From assembly GCF_001544535.1 (NCBI RefSeq), contig NZ_FCON02000058.1, positions 1-48,628 of the forward strand: a DNA stretch of 48,628 bases. Direction: 5' to 3'. The position numbers were made by a program, and so were the translations under genes. The stretch comes from Caballeronia choica. Its GTDB lineage: Bacteria; Pseudomonadota; Gammaproteobacteria; Burkholderiales; Burkholderiaceae. Below the pieces are notes generated by a model. It was not told the origin of the DNA and did no database searches. It saw nothing but the letters and a program-made list of their open reading frames with translations. Below, in pieces: positions 33,521-43,374 of the stretch (positions are counted from its first letter, which is position 1; each line of letters opens with the position of its first letter).

Positions 33521-34567
33521 TCACCGTGTCGAGGCGCTGGACTTGTGCCGATACTCCGTTGGCGACTCGCCGGTCCAGTGCCGGAACGCGCGGGCGAACG
33601 TCTTTTCGCTCGCGAAACCGAGCGATAGCGCAATCTGCTTGATCGGCTGAGTAGTCCGGCACAACTGTTCGATGGCCTGTTCGCGTCGGACCGCATCCTT
33701 GAGCGCCTGCAGCGACGTACCTTCTTCTTCCAGTTGACGATGAAGGGTGCGTACCGAGACATTCAGCGCGCTCGCCAGCGCGGGAGCAGTGTGTGGCTCG
33801 CTCGGGCGCGCGGTCATCAGCGACCGTGCGCGGCTAGCCAGCAGGCGATCGCGACGGTACTGCAGCACGGTCAGCGGCAGCGCGTGCTGAAGCATCGTGC
33901 TGAGCGCGCGTTCGTCTCGACGCGGCGCCAGCGTCAGGTACTCGGCGGCGAAACGCATGCACGCGCGGTCCTGCGCGAAGTGCACCGGCCCAGGGAAGAG
34001 CAGCGAATGGACGGCGCCGTGCGGCGGCCGCTGGAACGGGAAGCGCGTTTCGATCAGTGGAATACGGGAATCGATGAGCCAGCACGCGAACCCGTGCACG
34101 CAGCGCAAAGTGGTGACGAGGCAGAACTCGCGCAGGGCGCCGAAACGACGCCTTTCCTCGATCTGCAGTGTAGCGATGTCGTCCTCGATCACCAGTTCCA
34201 GGGCGATGTCGTCGGTCAGGAGCCGTTGGTGCCGGCACCAACGCTTCAGGGCGACGCCCAGGTTCGGCGAAGAAAACGACGCGCGGCACAGAAGGCCGTA
34301 GGTGCCCCATGGCAAGCGGCGTGAGAACCAGCCAAGGGCCTCGTCATCGAGTTGCTGCATTGCCACTCGACACAGCGCCTCAAACTGCGATGCCGTGACG
34401 CGTGCACCGGGTTCCTTCAATAGCGCTGGCGCAATTTGCGCCTCGCGCAGCGCATCGGACGGATCGGCTCCGTATTTCTTGTAGCCAAGAAGCACGGCAT
34501 TCACGAAGGCCACGGGGGTCGCGGCGCGAGCGACCCGCGCGGGGCGTTGGGAAGAAGCGGCTGGCAT
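33521..34567 (-). CDS. AraC family (OruR/ArgR-like) transcriptional regulator
   Basis: A 348-aa AraC protein of the long type with an N-terminal Arabinose_bd-like domain (VAFVNAVLLGYKKYGADPSDALREAQI, VTASQFEALCRVAMQQLDDEALGWFSRRLPWGTYGLLCRA) and a C-terminal HTH (PALASALNVSVRTLHRQLEEEGTSLQALKDAVRREQA, IKQIALSLGFASEKTFARAFRHWTGESPTEYR). The ATG at 34567 is preferred over a GTG ten codons earlier. It is divergent from the acyl-CoA synthetase gene (140 bp between starts) and probably controls that operon. Similar regulators sit beside fatty-acid or branched-chain acid catabolic genes. Confidence 0.88.
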   Translation of the reverse strand: MPAASSQRPARVARAATPVAFVNAVLLGYKKYGADPSDALREAQIAPALLKEPGARVTASQFEALCRVAMQQLDDEALGWFSRRLPWGTYGLLCRASFSSPNLGVALKRWCRHQRLLTDDIALELVIEDDIATLQIEERRRFGALREFCLVTTLRCVHGFACWLIDSRIPLIETRFPFQRPPHGAVHSLLFPGPVHFAQDRACMRFAAEYLTLAPRRDERALSTMLQHALPLTVLQYRRDRLLASRARSLMTARPSEPHTAPALASALNVSVRTLHRQLEEEGTSLQALKDAVRREQAIEQLCRTTQPIKQIALSLGFASEKTFARAFRHWTGESPTEYRHKSSASTR

Positions 34568-34707
34568 GGCGCTGTCGAGTGTGGCGCAGATTGGCACGAT
34601 AGGCTACCACAACGGCACCATATGCGATGCGCCACCGCTTAAGCTGAGACCCATAGATCGCTCGTATTCGAAGCGACAGCCTTGCATTGGACCAGAGGAG
34701 ACAAGCC

Positions 34708-36435
34708 ATGAACCCACCATCCGGTGCGCCGCTAGGCATCGAACCGCGAGACAACCTCTCCCACGTGCGGGGAGCCACCGATTCCCCGCTGTCGACCGCC
34801 ACCGTCGCCTCGTTGCTCGCCGATACCGCTTCGCGCTTCGCCGATCGGCCAGCCGTCGTTTTCCGCGAGCAGAACGTGCGCTGGACCTGGGCGCAGTTCA
34901 AGGCCGAAGTCGACCGCTTTGCCGCGGGCCTCGCGTCGCTTGGCCTGCAAGCGGGTGACCGGGTCGGCATCTGGTCGCCCAACCGGGTCGAGTGGCTGGT
35001 CACGCAGTTCGCGACCGCGCGCATCGGCGTGGTCCTGGTCAACATCAATCCGGCCTATCGCCTGCACGAACTGGAATACGCGCTCAATGCGTCGGGCTGC
35101 CGCGCAATCGTTTCGGCGGAGCGGCTACGCACGTCGGAGTATCTGGACATGCTGCAATCACTCGCCCCGGAGCTCGCCAACTGCGAGCCGGGCAAGCTGG
35201 CTTCCAGGCGCCTGCCCTCGCTCCAGTTCGTGATCCGGATGGGCGATGCGCATACGCCCGGCATGCTCCGCTACGGCGAGGTGGTGTCCCGCGGCGCTTC
35301 GGTGCTGGATACGCCATCGCTCGACCGCATCACCGCTTCGCTCGACTGCCACGATCCAATCAACATCCAGTTCACCAGCGGCACGACCGGCAACCCCAAG
35401 GGCGCAACGCTGACGCACCACAACGTCGTCAACAACGCGCGCTTCGTTGCGCAGGCGATGCACTTCGACGAGCGGGACGCGCTGTGCATCCCGGTGCCGC
35501 TCTACCACTGTTTCGGCATGGTGATGTCGGCATTGGCCTGCGCGGCAACCGGCGCCAAGATGGTTTTCCCCGGCGAGGTGTTCGACCCGGTGGCGACGCT
35601 CGCGGCGGTGTCGGAAGAGAAGTGCACCGCGCTGCACGGCGTGCCGACGATGTTCATCACCGAGCTCGACGCGCCGCAGTTCGCCCAATACGACTTGTCG
35701 ACGCTGCGCACCGGCATCATGGCCGGCGCCCCGTGCCCGATCGAGACGATGAAACGCGTCGTCGCGCAGATGAACATGCGCGAGGTGACGATCGCCTACG
35801 GCATGACCGAGACCTCCCCGGTGTCATTCCAGAGCAGTACGGACGACCCGCTCGACAAGCGCGTGACCACGGTCGGCCGCGTGCAGCCGCATCTGGAAGC
35901 GAAGATTATCGGCGTCGACGGCAACGTGGTGCCGGTCGGGGAGAAAGGCGAGCTCTGCACCCGCGGCTATTCGGTGATGCGCGGCTACTGGGGCGACGAA
36001 GAGCGCACGACGGACGCCGTGCGCGATGGCTGGATGCATACCGGCGACCTCGCGACGCTCGACGCGGACGGCTATTGCAATATCGTCGGCCGGGTCAAGG
36101 ACATGCTGATTCGCGGCGGCGAGAACGTGTACCCGAGGGAGGTCGAAGAATTTCTGTTCCGCCATCCGAAGGTGCAGGCCGTGCAGGTGTTCGGCGTGCC
36201 CGACTCGAAGTATGGTGAGGAGATTTGTACCTGGATCATCCTGAAGTCAGGCGAACAGGCCACCGAGGACGAGATTCGCGACTTCTGCCGCGGCCAGATC
36301 GCGCACTACAAGATCCCGCGCTACATCCGCTTCGTCGACGAGATGCCGATGACGATCACCGGCAAGGTCCAGAAGTTCGCGATGCGCGATCGCATGATCG
36401 ACGAACTCAAGCTTTTGCAAGCCCCCAATAGCTGA
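34708..36435 (+). CDS. Acyl-CoA synthetase (AMP-binding, medium-chain type)
   Basis: A 575-aa adenylate-forming ligase that activates a carboxylic acid to its CoA ester. The phosphate-binding motif is [20 protein letters not shown]; also present are [51 protein letters not shown], and the C-terminal lysine in [12 protein letters not shown]. The start at 34708 has GAGGAGACAAGCC before it. It is the first gene of an operon with carbonic anhydrase (7-bp gap) and HMG-CoA lyase. That company points to leucine/isovalerate or related branched acid breakdown, where the ligase would activate isovalerate or a similar acid. Specificity is inferred only. Confidence 0.9.
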   Translation: MNPPSGAPLGIEPRDNLSHVRGATDSPLSTATVASLLADTASRFADRPAVVFREQNVRWTWAQFKAEVDRFAAGLASLGLQAGDRVGIWSPNRVEWLVTQFATARIGVVLVNINPAYRLHELEYALNASGCRAIVSAERLRTSEYLDMLQSLAPELANCEPGKLASRRLPSLQFVIRMGDAHTPGMLRYGEVVSRGASVLDTPSLDRITASLDCHDPINIQFTSGTTGNPKGATLTHHNVVNNARFVAQAMHFDERDALCIPVPLYHCFGMVMSALACAATGAKMVFPGEVFDPVATLAAVSEEKCTALHGVPTMFITELDAPQFAQYDLSTLRTGIMAGAPCPIETMKRVVAQMNMREVTIAYGMTETSPVSFQSSTDDPLDKRVTTVGRVQPHLEAKIIGVDGNVVPVGEKGELCTRGYSVMRGYWGDEERTTDAVRDGWMHTGDLATLDADGYCNIVGRVKDMLIRGGENVYPREVEEFLFRHPKVQAVQVFGVPDSKYGEEICTWIILKSGEQATEDEIRDFCRGQIAHYKIPRYIRFVDEMPMTITGKVQKFAMRDRMIDELKLLQAPNS

Positions 36436-36442
36436 GGCTGCG

Positions 36443-37083
36443 ATGTGCACGCTCGATACCCTGTTCGCAAATAATCGCGCGTGGGCAAGCCAGCGCGTCG
36501 CCGAGGACGCCGACTTCTTCACGCGCCTCGCGCGGCAGCAGTCGCCGCGCTACCTGTGGATCGGCTGCTCCGACAGCCGCGTACCGGCCAACGAGATCCT
36601 CGGGCTCGCGCCCGGTGAAGTGTTCGTGCACCGGAACATCGCCAACGTGGTGGTGCATTCGGACCTGAACTGCCTGTCGGTGCTGCAGTACGCGGTCGAG
36701 ACGCTGAAGGTCGAGCACATCATGGTCGTCGGCCATTACGGCTGCGGCGGTGTGCAGGCGGTCGCCGAGCGCCGCTCGACCGGACTCGCCGACAACTGGC
36801 TGCGCCACATCGAAGACATCGCGATCAGCACGAAACGCGGCTCCCGGGGCACGGCGACGAGGGCCGCGCCCCGCGACTGGTCGAACTCAACGTCGTGGAG
36901 CAGGTTGCGAACGTCTGCCGGACCACGATCCTGCGGCGCGCCTGGTACCGCGGCCAGCGCGTCGAGGTGCACGGGCTGGTGTACGACCTCGCCGACGGAC
37001 TGCTGCGGCGGGTCGGCGTGAGCGTCAGCGGCGGACAGCCGTGGGACGAGCGCTATCATGCATCGCTGCAGGCCCTGAAATGA
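36443..37083 (+). pseudogene. Beta-class carbonic anhydrase, frameshifted
   Basis: The N-terminal part is a typical beta-carbonic anhydrase: zinc and catalytic residues in [31 protein letters not shown] and [12 protein letters not shown]. Homology in the first frame stops after [10 protein letters not shown]. It resumes in another frame with [20 protein letters not shown] then [18 protein letters not shown] and runs to a stop at 37083. Restoring CGCG at about 36822 (GACATCGCG[CGCG]ATCAG) rejoins both frames, so a 4-base loss in a short CG run explains the break. Zinc ligands are intact, but the C-terminal third is mistranslated. It may be a true pseudogene or an assembly error. In this operon the enzyme would supply bicarbonate to a biotin carboxylase, which is missing here. 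Confidence 0.8.
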
Positions 37084-37114
37084 AACCTGTACCCAAGGAA
37101 TCGAGGAGCGCGAC

Positions 37115-37147
37115 ATGCAGGTCCTGAATACCCAGGGAGTCGAGTGA
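37115..37147 (+). other. Ten-codon reading frame overlapping the HMG-CoA lyase start
   Basis: The ATG at 37115 is preceded by GAGGAG six bases upstream and encodes MQVLNTQGVE. Its stop overlaps the next start as TGATG. It may be a leader that couples translation of HMG-CoA lyase. It may instead be the head of a gene lost by deletion. Confidence 0.35.
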
Positions 37148-38043
37148 TGGAAAGCGTGCGCATTGTGGAAGTCGGTCCGCGCGACGGGCTGCAGAACGAG
37201 AAGCAGAACGTCCCGACCGCGATCAAGCTGGAGCTGATCGAACGCCTGGCGGTGGCGGGCCTGCGCGATATCGAGGTCACGTCGTTCGTGTCGCCGAAGT
37301 GGGTCCCGCAGATGGCGGATCACGCCGAAGTGATGCGGGGATTGCGGCGCCGGCCGGACGTCAACTATCCGGTGCTGGCGCCGAACCTGAAGGGCTTCGA
37401 GAGTGCGGTGGCCGAAGGCGCGACTGAGGTGGCGGTGTTCGCGGCGGCGTCGGAAGGGTTCTCTCGGAAGAACATCAACTGCTCGATCGACGAATCGATC
37501 GACCGCTTCGTTCCCGTGCTCGACGCCGCCAGGCGTCAGGGCGTCAAGGTGCGGGGCTACGTGTCCTGCGTGGTGGCGTGCCCGTACGACGGCGCGATCG
37601 AGCCGCAGCAGGTTGCGCACGTGGCCGCGCGCCTGCATGAGCTTGGCTGCTACGAGGTGTCGCTCGGCGACACCATCGGCGCCGGCACGCCGGGGTCGGT
37701 GCTGCGCATGCTGGAAGCAGTAGCGGCGAAGGTGCCTGTGAGTTGCCTCGCCGGGCACTATCACGATACCTACGGCATGGCGGCAGCGAACGTCCACGCG
37801 TCGTATGAGTTCGGGCTGCGCGTGTTCGACAGTTCGGTCGCCGGGTTGGGCGGCTGCCCTTATGCCAAGGGGGCGACCGGCAATGTCGCGACCGAGGACG
37901 TCGTGTATCTGCTGCACGGACTGGGCGCCAGTACCGGTATCGATCTGGACGCGCTGGTGGATTGCGGCGTGTGGATCTCGGCGCAGCTCGGCCGCGAAAA
38001 CGGGTCGCGAGTGGGTCGGGCGGTCGTCTCCAGGCGTTCGTGA
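37147..38043 (+). CDS. mvaB: Hydroxymethylglutaryl-CoA lyase
   Basis: This 298-aa TIM-barrel lyase splits HMG-CoA to acetyl-CoA and acetoacetate, the last step of leucine breakdown. It starts VRIVEVGPRDGLQNEKQNVPT (metal Asp in RDGLQNE). It also contains IEVTSFVSPKWVPQMAD, RGYVSCVVACPYDG, EVSLGDTIGAGTPG, LAGHYHDTYGMAAAN (metal-binding HxH) and the signature VAGLGGCPYAKGATGNVATEDVVYLL with its catalytic Cys. The ATG at 37147 follows GGGAGTCGAGTG. It is the third gene of the acyl-CoA synthetase operon. The isovaleryl-CoA dehydrogenase, methylcrotonyl-CoA carboxylase and methylglutaconyl-CoA hydratase that normally precede it are not in the window. Confidence 0.93.
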   Translation: MESVRIVEVGPRDGLQNEKQNVPTAIKLELIERLAVAGLRDIEVTSFVSPKWVPQMADHAEVMRGLRRRPDVNYPVLAPNLKGFESAVAEGATEVAVFAAASEGFSRKNINCSIDESIDRFVPVLDAARRQGVKVRGYVSCVVACPYDGAIEPQQVAHVAARLHELGCYEVSLGDTIGAGTPGSVLRMLEAVAAKVPVSCLAGHYHDTYGMAAANVHASYEFGLRVFDSSVAGLGGCPYAKGATGNVATEDVVYLLHGLGASTGIDLDALVDCGVWISAQLGRENGSRVGRAVVSRRS

Positions 38044-38315
38044 CTCAGGAAGGGCGGTGAGCGAGATCGGCCTCCGTGGCGCTAACACTAGCATCCGATC
38101 TGCATGATTCTCATAGCGTGCACGCAATGGCAGGCAAGCATACGGCGGGTGAGCACATGCTGCGCCGTTGAGCACGAAGACGGCATCGATGCCGTATTAT
38201 TCCAGCCATGCCAGGCCGTTAACGACGTGATAAGTTGGCCCGTTTGGCTGGCACCACGTCTTCGGGTAGTTCAATCTGCATGTAACGTCAACGCAACGAC
38301 GCAAGGGAGGAGATG

Positions 38316-38609
38316 ATGGCAAAAGGCTATTGGGTGTCGGCGTATCGCAAGGTGCTTAAGCCGGAACAACTCGCTGAGTATTCCAAGCTCGCCACTTCGG
38401 CGATAAAGGCGAGTGGCGGGCGCGTTCTCGCTCGTGGGATAGCCGCCGTCGCCCACGGTGGAGGGATCGCGGAACGTACCGTTCTTGTCGAATTCGATAG
38501 TATCGATCAGGCGATCGCCGCGTTTGACAGCGCCGCATATCAGGCGGCGCTGAACGTGCTGGGTGACGCCGTTGAGCGGGATTTCCGTATCGTTGAAGGC
38601 GTGGACTAA
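38316..38609 (+). CDS. DUF1330 family protein
   Basis: A 97-aa small protein of the DUF1330 group, a ferredoxin-like dimeric alpha/beta fold of unknown activity. The pattern is AKGYWVSAYRKVLKPEQLAEYSKLATSAIKASGGRVLARG, then TVLVEFDSIDQAIAAFDSAAYQAALNVLGDAVERDFRIVEG. A strong GGGAGGAG site precedes two adjacent ATGs (38313 and 38316). It is a single gene, 270 bp after HMG-CoA lyase. An inverted repeat (GTAGCGCGA/TCGCGCTAC, 38629-38663) lies 20 bp past its stop and could end the transcript. Confidence 0.88.
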   Translation: MAKGYWVSAYRKVLKPEQLAEYSKLATSAIKASGGRVLARGIAAVAHGGGIAERTVLVEFDSIDQAIAAFDSAAYQAALNVLGDAVERDFRIVEGVD

Positions 38610-38977
38610 GATACCCGATCTTCCTTCCGTAGCGCGATCACGCCCGTGGCAGTGTCGCGCTACATGTGGTGAGTTGCGTTGACTCGCAGCCATCAGCCAG
38701 CGAGTTTTTCGCCTCCGTTCAGAGCGTTACTGTTCTATTCCAGTTCGTCATCGATATCGCTTCGCTTGGTCGCCAGGTCGCGGGATGATAACAACCCCGA
38801 ACCCCAAGCGGCAGCAACCATCCCTGTGCTGCGACGCACCATTCCCGTGCATCTCGCCCTGAAAAGCGACGCACCGCTCAAACGCCAGCGCGTTCCTACC
38901 ACGCCATAAACCCCGCACCGGCAAGGCCGAGCGGCAATTCTCGCTGCATGGCACAACGCTTGCATTGAAGTTCGCAT

Positions 38978-38995
38978 CGGATCAACGCAGATCCG
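38978..38995 (+). promoter_or_regulatory. A1/G4 hexaloop hairpin in the nasA leader, candidate ANTAR target
   Basis: CGGATC and GATCCG form a perfect 6-bp stem with the six-base loop AACGCA. The loop has A at position 1 and G at position 4, the bases recognised by ANTAR antiterminators such as Klebsiella NasR and Pseudomonas/Azotobacter NasT. It lies 38 bp before an intrinsic terminator and 166 bp before the nitrate reductase start. A second A1/G4 hexaloop hairpin, present in many ANTAR targets, was not found with confidence. Confidence 0.55.
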
Positions 38996-39033
38996 GCGCA
39001 GCTTCAAAACTGCACTCACGAACACTTCTGGAC

Positions 39034-39089
39034 AACGGCGTCCCCTGATCCGGTCATTCGACCGGCTCGCGGGACGCCGTTTTGTTTTT
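39034..39089 (+). terminator. Leader terminator (attenuator) before nasA
   Basis: AACGGCGTCCC (39034-39044) and GGGACGCCGTT (39071-39081) form a perfect 11-bp stem, directly followed by a T-rich run to 39089. An inner hairpin CCGGTC-ATTC-GACCGG fills the loop. It is an intrinsic terminator that lies upstream of the nitrate reductase start by about 70 bp and on its sense strand. It should stop transcription unless antitermination occurs, which fits nitrate-responsive attenuation. Confidence 0.8.
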
Positions 39090-39160
39090 CTCGGGAACGA
39101 AATGGCAGATAAACACGCACGTCGCACAGATCGCCGCAAGCCGCATGCAGCGGTCGCGCC

Positions 39161-42100
39161 ATGACCGGCACGAGCGTCAAATCGGTTTGCCCGTACTGCG
39201 GCGTTGGCTGCGGCGTGGTCCTGCACGTCGACGGAGGACAGGTCATCAAGATTTCGGGCGACAAGGAGCACCCGACCAACTTCGGCCGGCTGTGCACCAA
39301 GGGGTCGTCGGCGCATGTCCCCTTGCGCAAGTCGGGCCGGCTCGAAAGCGCCTATATCCGCCACGCGCGCGATCAGGACCCCGTGCCGCTCGCCATGGAT
39401 CAGGCCATCTCCGATACCGCCCGGCGCCTGCGCGCCATCCTCGATGCGCACGGGCCGGATGCACTCTCGTTCTATGTGTCCGGGCAGATGTCGATCGAGG
39501 CGCAGTACCTGGTGAACAAGCTCGCCAAGGGCTTCGTCGGCACGAACAACATCGAATCGAACTCGCGACTGTGCATGGCGAGCGCCGGCAGCGGATACAA
39601 GCTGTCGCTCGGTGCCGACGGGCCACCGGGCTCGTATCAGGACTTCGACCGTGCCAACCTGTTCTTCGTGATCGGCGCGAACATGGCCGACTGTCATCCG
39701 ATCCTGTTCCTGCGCATGATGGACCGCGTGAAAGCGGGCGCGAAGCTGATTGTCGTCGATCCGCGCCGCAACGCGACCGCCGACAAGGCGAGCCTGTTCA
39801 TGCAGATCAGACCCGGCACCGATCTCGCGTTGCTGAACGGCTTGTTACATCTGCTGCACAAGAATGGCGCTACCGATCCGGCCTTCATCGCCGATTTCAC
39901 CGAAGGCTGGGACGCGATGCCCGGCTTCCTCGAAGACTATGCGCCCGACAAGGTCGCGGAGATCACCGGCATTCCCGAAGCGGACATCCGCCAGGCGGCT
40001 CGATGGATCGGCGCGGCGCCGGACTGGATGAGTTGCTGGACCATGGGGCTCAACCAGAGCTCGCACGGCACCTGGAACACCAACGCGATCTGCAACCTGC
40101 ATCTCGCGACGGGGAAGATATGCCGTCCCGGCAGCGGGCCGTTCTCGCTCACCGGGCAGCCGAACGCGATGGGCGGTCGCGAGATGGGCTACATGGGCCC
40201 GGGTCTGCCGGGCCAGCGTTCCGTGCTCTCGGAGGAAGATCGCGCATTCATCGAAGACGCCTGGCGCGTTCCGCACGGCACGTTGAAGACGTCGCTCGGT
40301 GCGGGCACGGTGGACATGTTCTCGCGCATGCAGGCGGGCGACATCAAGGCGTGCTGGATCGTCTGCACCAATCCCGTGGCAAGCGTGGCGAACCGCCAGA
40401 ACGTGGTCGCGGGCCTGCAGGCGGCCGAATTCGTCGTCGCGCAGGATGCCTTCCTCGACACGGAAACCAACCGCCATGCCGACGTTCTTTTGCCCGGCGC
40501 GTTGTGGGCCGAGGCGGAGGGCGTGATGATCAACTCCGAGCGCAACATGACGCTGATGGAGAAGGCCATCGACCCGCCCGGCTCGGCATTGCCGGATTGG
40601 CAGATCATCGCTCGCGTCGCTTGCGAGATGGGCTTTGCCGAAGCCTTCACCTATGCGTCGGCCGAGCAGGTCTTCGATGAGATCACGCGCATGGCCAATC
40701 CGAAGACGGGATATGACCTGCGCGGGGCGAGCCACGCGAGGCTTCGGGAAACGCCGCTGCAATGGCCTTGCGCGCCCGACAGTCGCGCGGATCGCAATCC
40801 GCTGCGCTACCTGAATGACGGCGTCAGTCAGACGCTCCAGGAGCGCGCCGACGGACGTCGTCCGCGCATCGCTTTCCCGACGCCGACCGGCAAGGGCATC
40901 TTCCATGCGCGCCCCCATGTCGCGCCGGCGGAGATGCCTGACGCCGAGTCTCCGATCGTCCTCAACACCGGTCGCTTGCAGCATCAATGGCACACGATGA
41001 CGAAGACCGGCAAGGTCGCGATGCTGAACAAGCTCAATCCGGGACCCTTCGTGGAACTGCATCCCGAAGATGCAGCGACGCTCGGCATCGAAGACAAGGA
41101 TGCCGTCGAGATTCGCTCGCGCCGCGGCCGGGCCGTGCTCCCGGCCGTGGTGACGGAGCGCGTGCGCCCGGGCAACTGCTTCGCGCCGATGCACTGGAAC
41201 GACGTCTTCGGCGAAGACCTGTGCATCAACGCCGTGACGAATGACGCGATCGATCCGATCTCGCAGCAGCCCGAATTCAAATTCTGTGCCGTCGCGCTTG
41301 CCCGCGTCGAACGTGCGACCGCCCCGGCATCGGCCGGCGAAGCCGCCGTTCCCGAGCGATCCGATGCGACGCTCGTCCACCAGGCCCGGCCCCATCAGGA
41401 ACTCGAGATGCCCCGTATCGACGCCTTTGCCACCCTTCTTGACGTGCCCGCGCTACCGGCGCCGAAACTCAGCGACACGGAGCGCATGTATATCGCCGGA
41501 TTCATCAGTGGCTTGCGGTCCGACGAGGGTCGTCGGAGCGGCGGCGTTCCGGTGCTTCCAGCGAGTGCTCCGCTGGCGCCGACGACGCGGCTCTGGCTCG
41601 ACGGCTTGCTTGCCGGGCTTTTCAGCAGGGCTGAGCGCGCCGTTTCTGTGCTCGATGCGCCGACGCCCGCGACGACCGCCGCCACTGTGCAAATCGCGCA
41701 CGCGAGGCCCAAGGTGACGCTGCTATGGGCTTCGCAAACGGGAAACATCGAGGCGCTGACCGAACGATACGCGACGCAACTGATGGAGTCCGGCTTCGAA
41801 ATCCGCACCTCGTGCATGGCGGACTACAAGGTCTCGGACTTGCCGAAAGCGCAGTACCTGTTGCTGATGACGAGTACGTTCGGCGACGGCGATGCGCCCG
41901 ACAACGGCCACGCGTTCTGGGAGGGCCTCCAGTCCGACAAGGCGCCGTCTCTGGCGGACTTGCACTATGCGGTACTCGCGTTCGGCGATCAGAACTATGA
42001 CCAGTTTTGCGGACACGGTCGCAAGCTGGATGCACGGATGGCTGAACGAGGCGCCACGCGCTTGCTCGATCGCGTCGACTGCGATGCCGAGTTTCAGCCG

Positions 42101-43324
42101 GCGGCCGACGCCTGGCTCGAGCGGGTCATCGCGCGCATCAAGGACGACGACGCCTCGCTGCACGCCGTCTCCGCCGAGGGCATGATACCGGCCGTGATTC
42201 CCGGCACGACGCCATCCAGGACGAGCCCGGCAGCCTCGCGACTCGTCACGAATCTGCGGCTGAACAAGGAGGGCGCGAAGGACACGCGCTACTTCTCTCT
42301 CTCGACGGACGGCAGCAACCTTCACTACGAGGCCGGAGACGCGCTCGGCGTATGGCCGAGCAACTGTCCGGAGCTGGTCGATGAACTCATTGGCCTGAGC
42401 GGTCTTTCGGCGGACGCCGTGGTCAAGGTCGCGGGGGTGGGGGACATACGGCTCGCCGATGCGCTCGGCAAGTACTTCGAGATTGCGCGTCCTGGCCCCG
42501 ACGCGCTGGCGTTCATCGCATCGCGTTCCCGCGACGGTGGGCTCAAGGAACTCCTTGGCGGCGATCGCAAGGCGGACCTGAAAAAATGGCTATGGGGGCA
42601 GCAACTCGCCGATGTGCTGCACGAATATCCCGTCGATCTTTCCGCGCAGGAACTCGTCGGCATGCTCAAGCGCATGCAGCCGCGGCTCTATTCGATTGCG
42701 TCGAGTCCCAAGGCGCATCACGGTGAAGTCCACCTGACGGTCGCGGCAGTCCGGTACAACAATGGAAGGCGACATCGGAAGGGCGTGTCTTCCACCTTTC
42801 TCGCCGACCGCGCGGGTGACGTCAGCGTGCCGGTGTTCGTTCAGAAGTCGGCGCATTTCCGGCCGCCGCATGCCGGCGACACGCCGATGATCATGGTGGG
42901 CCCCGGCACCGGCGTGGCACCGTTTCGCGGCTTTCTCCACGAGCGGCGCGCACGGGGCGACGGCGGGCGCAACTGGTTGTTCTTCGGTGAGCAGCACGCG
43001 GCCAGCGATTTCTACTATCGCGATGAACTCGAGGGCATGCGTGCAAGCGGCCTGCTGACGAGGCTGGACGTCGCGTTTTCCCGCGACCAGACCGAGAAGA
43101 TCTACGTACAGGACCGGATGCGAGAGCAGGGCGAGGCGCTTTGGGGCTGGCTCGAAGCGGGCGCGCATTTCTACGTATGCGGCGACGCTGCGCGGATGGC
43201 GAAGGATGTGGATGCCGCGCTGAAATCGGTTGTCGAGCGGCACGGGGGCATGAGCGGTGAAAAAGCTGCCGAGTATGTCGATCGGCTTGGACGAGAGAAG
43301 CGGTATCTGCGGGATGTCTATTAG
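39161..43324 (+). CDS. nasA: Assimilatory nitrate reductase fused to CysJ-like flavoprotein reductase
   Basis: A 1387-aa cytoplasmic enzyme that reduces nitrate to nitrite using NAD(P)H electrons within one chain. Residues 1 to about 700 are the Mo-bisMGD subunit: 4Fe-4S ligands C10, C13, C17 and C45, Mo-ligand C138 in [14 protein letters not shown], and [30 protein letters not shown] at the end of the domain. A linker resembling the CysJ N-terminus ([17 protein letters not shown]) leads to flavodoxin (about 850-1000, [18 protein letters not shown]), FAD (from about 1027, [20 protein letters not shown]) and NADPH domains ([17 protein letters not shown]), ending RYLRDVY as in CysJ. Nitrite reductase and nitrate transporter genes are not adjacent. 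Expression is probably attenuated through the leader at 38978-39089. Confidence 0.95.
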   Translation: MTGTSVKSVCPYCGVGCGVVLHVDGGQVIKISGDKEHPTNFGRLCTKGSSAHVPLRKSGRLESAYIRHARDQDPVPLAMDQAISDTARRLRAILDAHGPDALSFYVSGQMSIEAQYLVNKLAKGFVGTNNIESNSRLCMASAGSGYKLSLGADGPPGSYQDFDRANLFFVIGANMADCHPILFLRMMDRVKAGAKLIVVDPRRNATADKASLFMQIRPGTDLALLNGLLHLLHKNGATDPAFIADFTEGWDAMPGFLEDYAPDKVAEITGIPEADIRQAARWIGAAPDWMSCWTMGLNQSSHGTWNTNAICNLHLATGKICRPGSGPFSLTGQPNAMGGREMGYMGPGLPGQRSVLSEEDRAFIEDAWRVPHGTLKTSLGAGTVDMFSRMQAGDIKACWIVCTNPVASVANRQNVVAGLQAAEFVVAQDAFLDTETNRHADVLLPGALWAEAEGVMINSERNMTLMEKAIDPPGSALPDWQIIARVACEMGFAEAFTYASAEQVFDEITRMANPKTGYDLRGASHARLRETPLQWPCAPDSRADRNPLRYLNDGVSQTLQERADGRRPRIAFPTPTGKGIFHARPHVAPAEMPDAESPIVLNTGRLQHQWHTMTKTGKVAMLNKLNPGPFVELHPEDAATLGIEDKDAVEIRSRRGRAVLPAVVTERVRPGNCFAPMHWNDVFGEDLCINAVTNDAIDPISQQPEFKFCAVALARVERATAPASAGEAAVPERSDATLVHQARPHQELEMPRIDAFATLLDVPALPAPKLSDTERMYIAGFISGLRSDEGRRSGGVPVLPASAPLAPTTRLWLDGLLAGLFSRAERAVSVLDAPTPATTAATVQIAHARPKVTLLWASQTGNIEALTERYATQLMESGFEIRTSCMADYKVSDLPKAQYLLLMTSTFGDGDAPDNGHAFWEGLQSDKAPSLADLHYAVLAFGDQNYDQFCGHGRKLDARMAERGATRLLDRVDCDAEFQPAADAWLERVIARIKDDDASLHAVSAEGMIPAVIPGTTPSRTSPAASRLVTNLRLNKEGAKDTRYFSLSTDGSNLHYEAGDALGVWPSNCPELVDELIGLSGLSADAVVKVAGVGDIRLADALGKYFEIARPGPDALAFIASRSRDGGLKELLGGDRKADLKKWLWGQQLADVLHEYPVDLSAQELVGMLKRMQPRLYSIASSPKAHHGEVHLTVAAVRYNNGRRHRKGVSSTFLADRAGDVSVPVFVQKSAHFRPPHAGDTPMIMVGPGTGVAPFRGFLHERRARGDGGRNWLFFGEQHAASDFYYRDELEGMRASGLLTRLDVAFSRDQTEKIYVQDRMREQGEALWGWLEAGAHFYVCGDAARMAKDVDAALKSVVERHGGMSGEKAAEYVDRLGREKRYLRDVY

Positions 43325-43374
43325 CTGTCAGCCTGGGTATCGTGTATACCTGCTTCGGCAATGGGAGCAACACG

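Noticed and set aside
38735-39697. 320-codon minus-strand frame across the nasA leader and start
   Set aside because: It overlaps conserved nasA coding sequence and the attenuator hairpins, has no domain and no convincing ribosome site.
39845-41395. 516-codon minus-strand frame inside the nitrate reductase gene
   Set aside because: Antisense shadow of a high-GC gene with very strong homology on the plus strand. The translation is rich in Arg, His and Gly and shows no domain.
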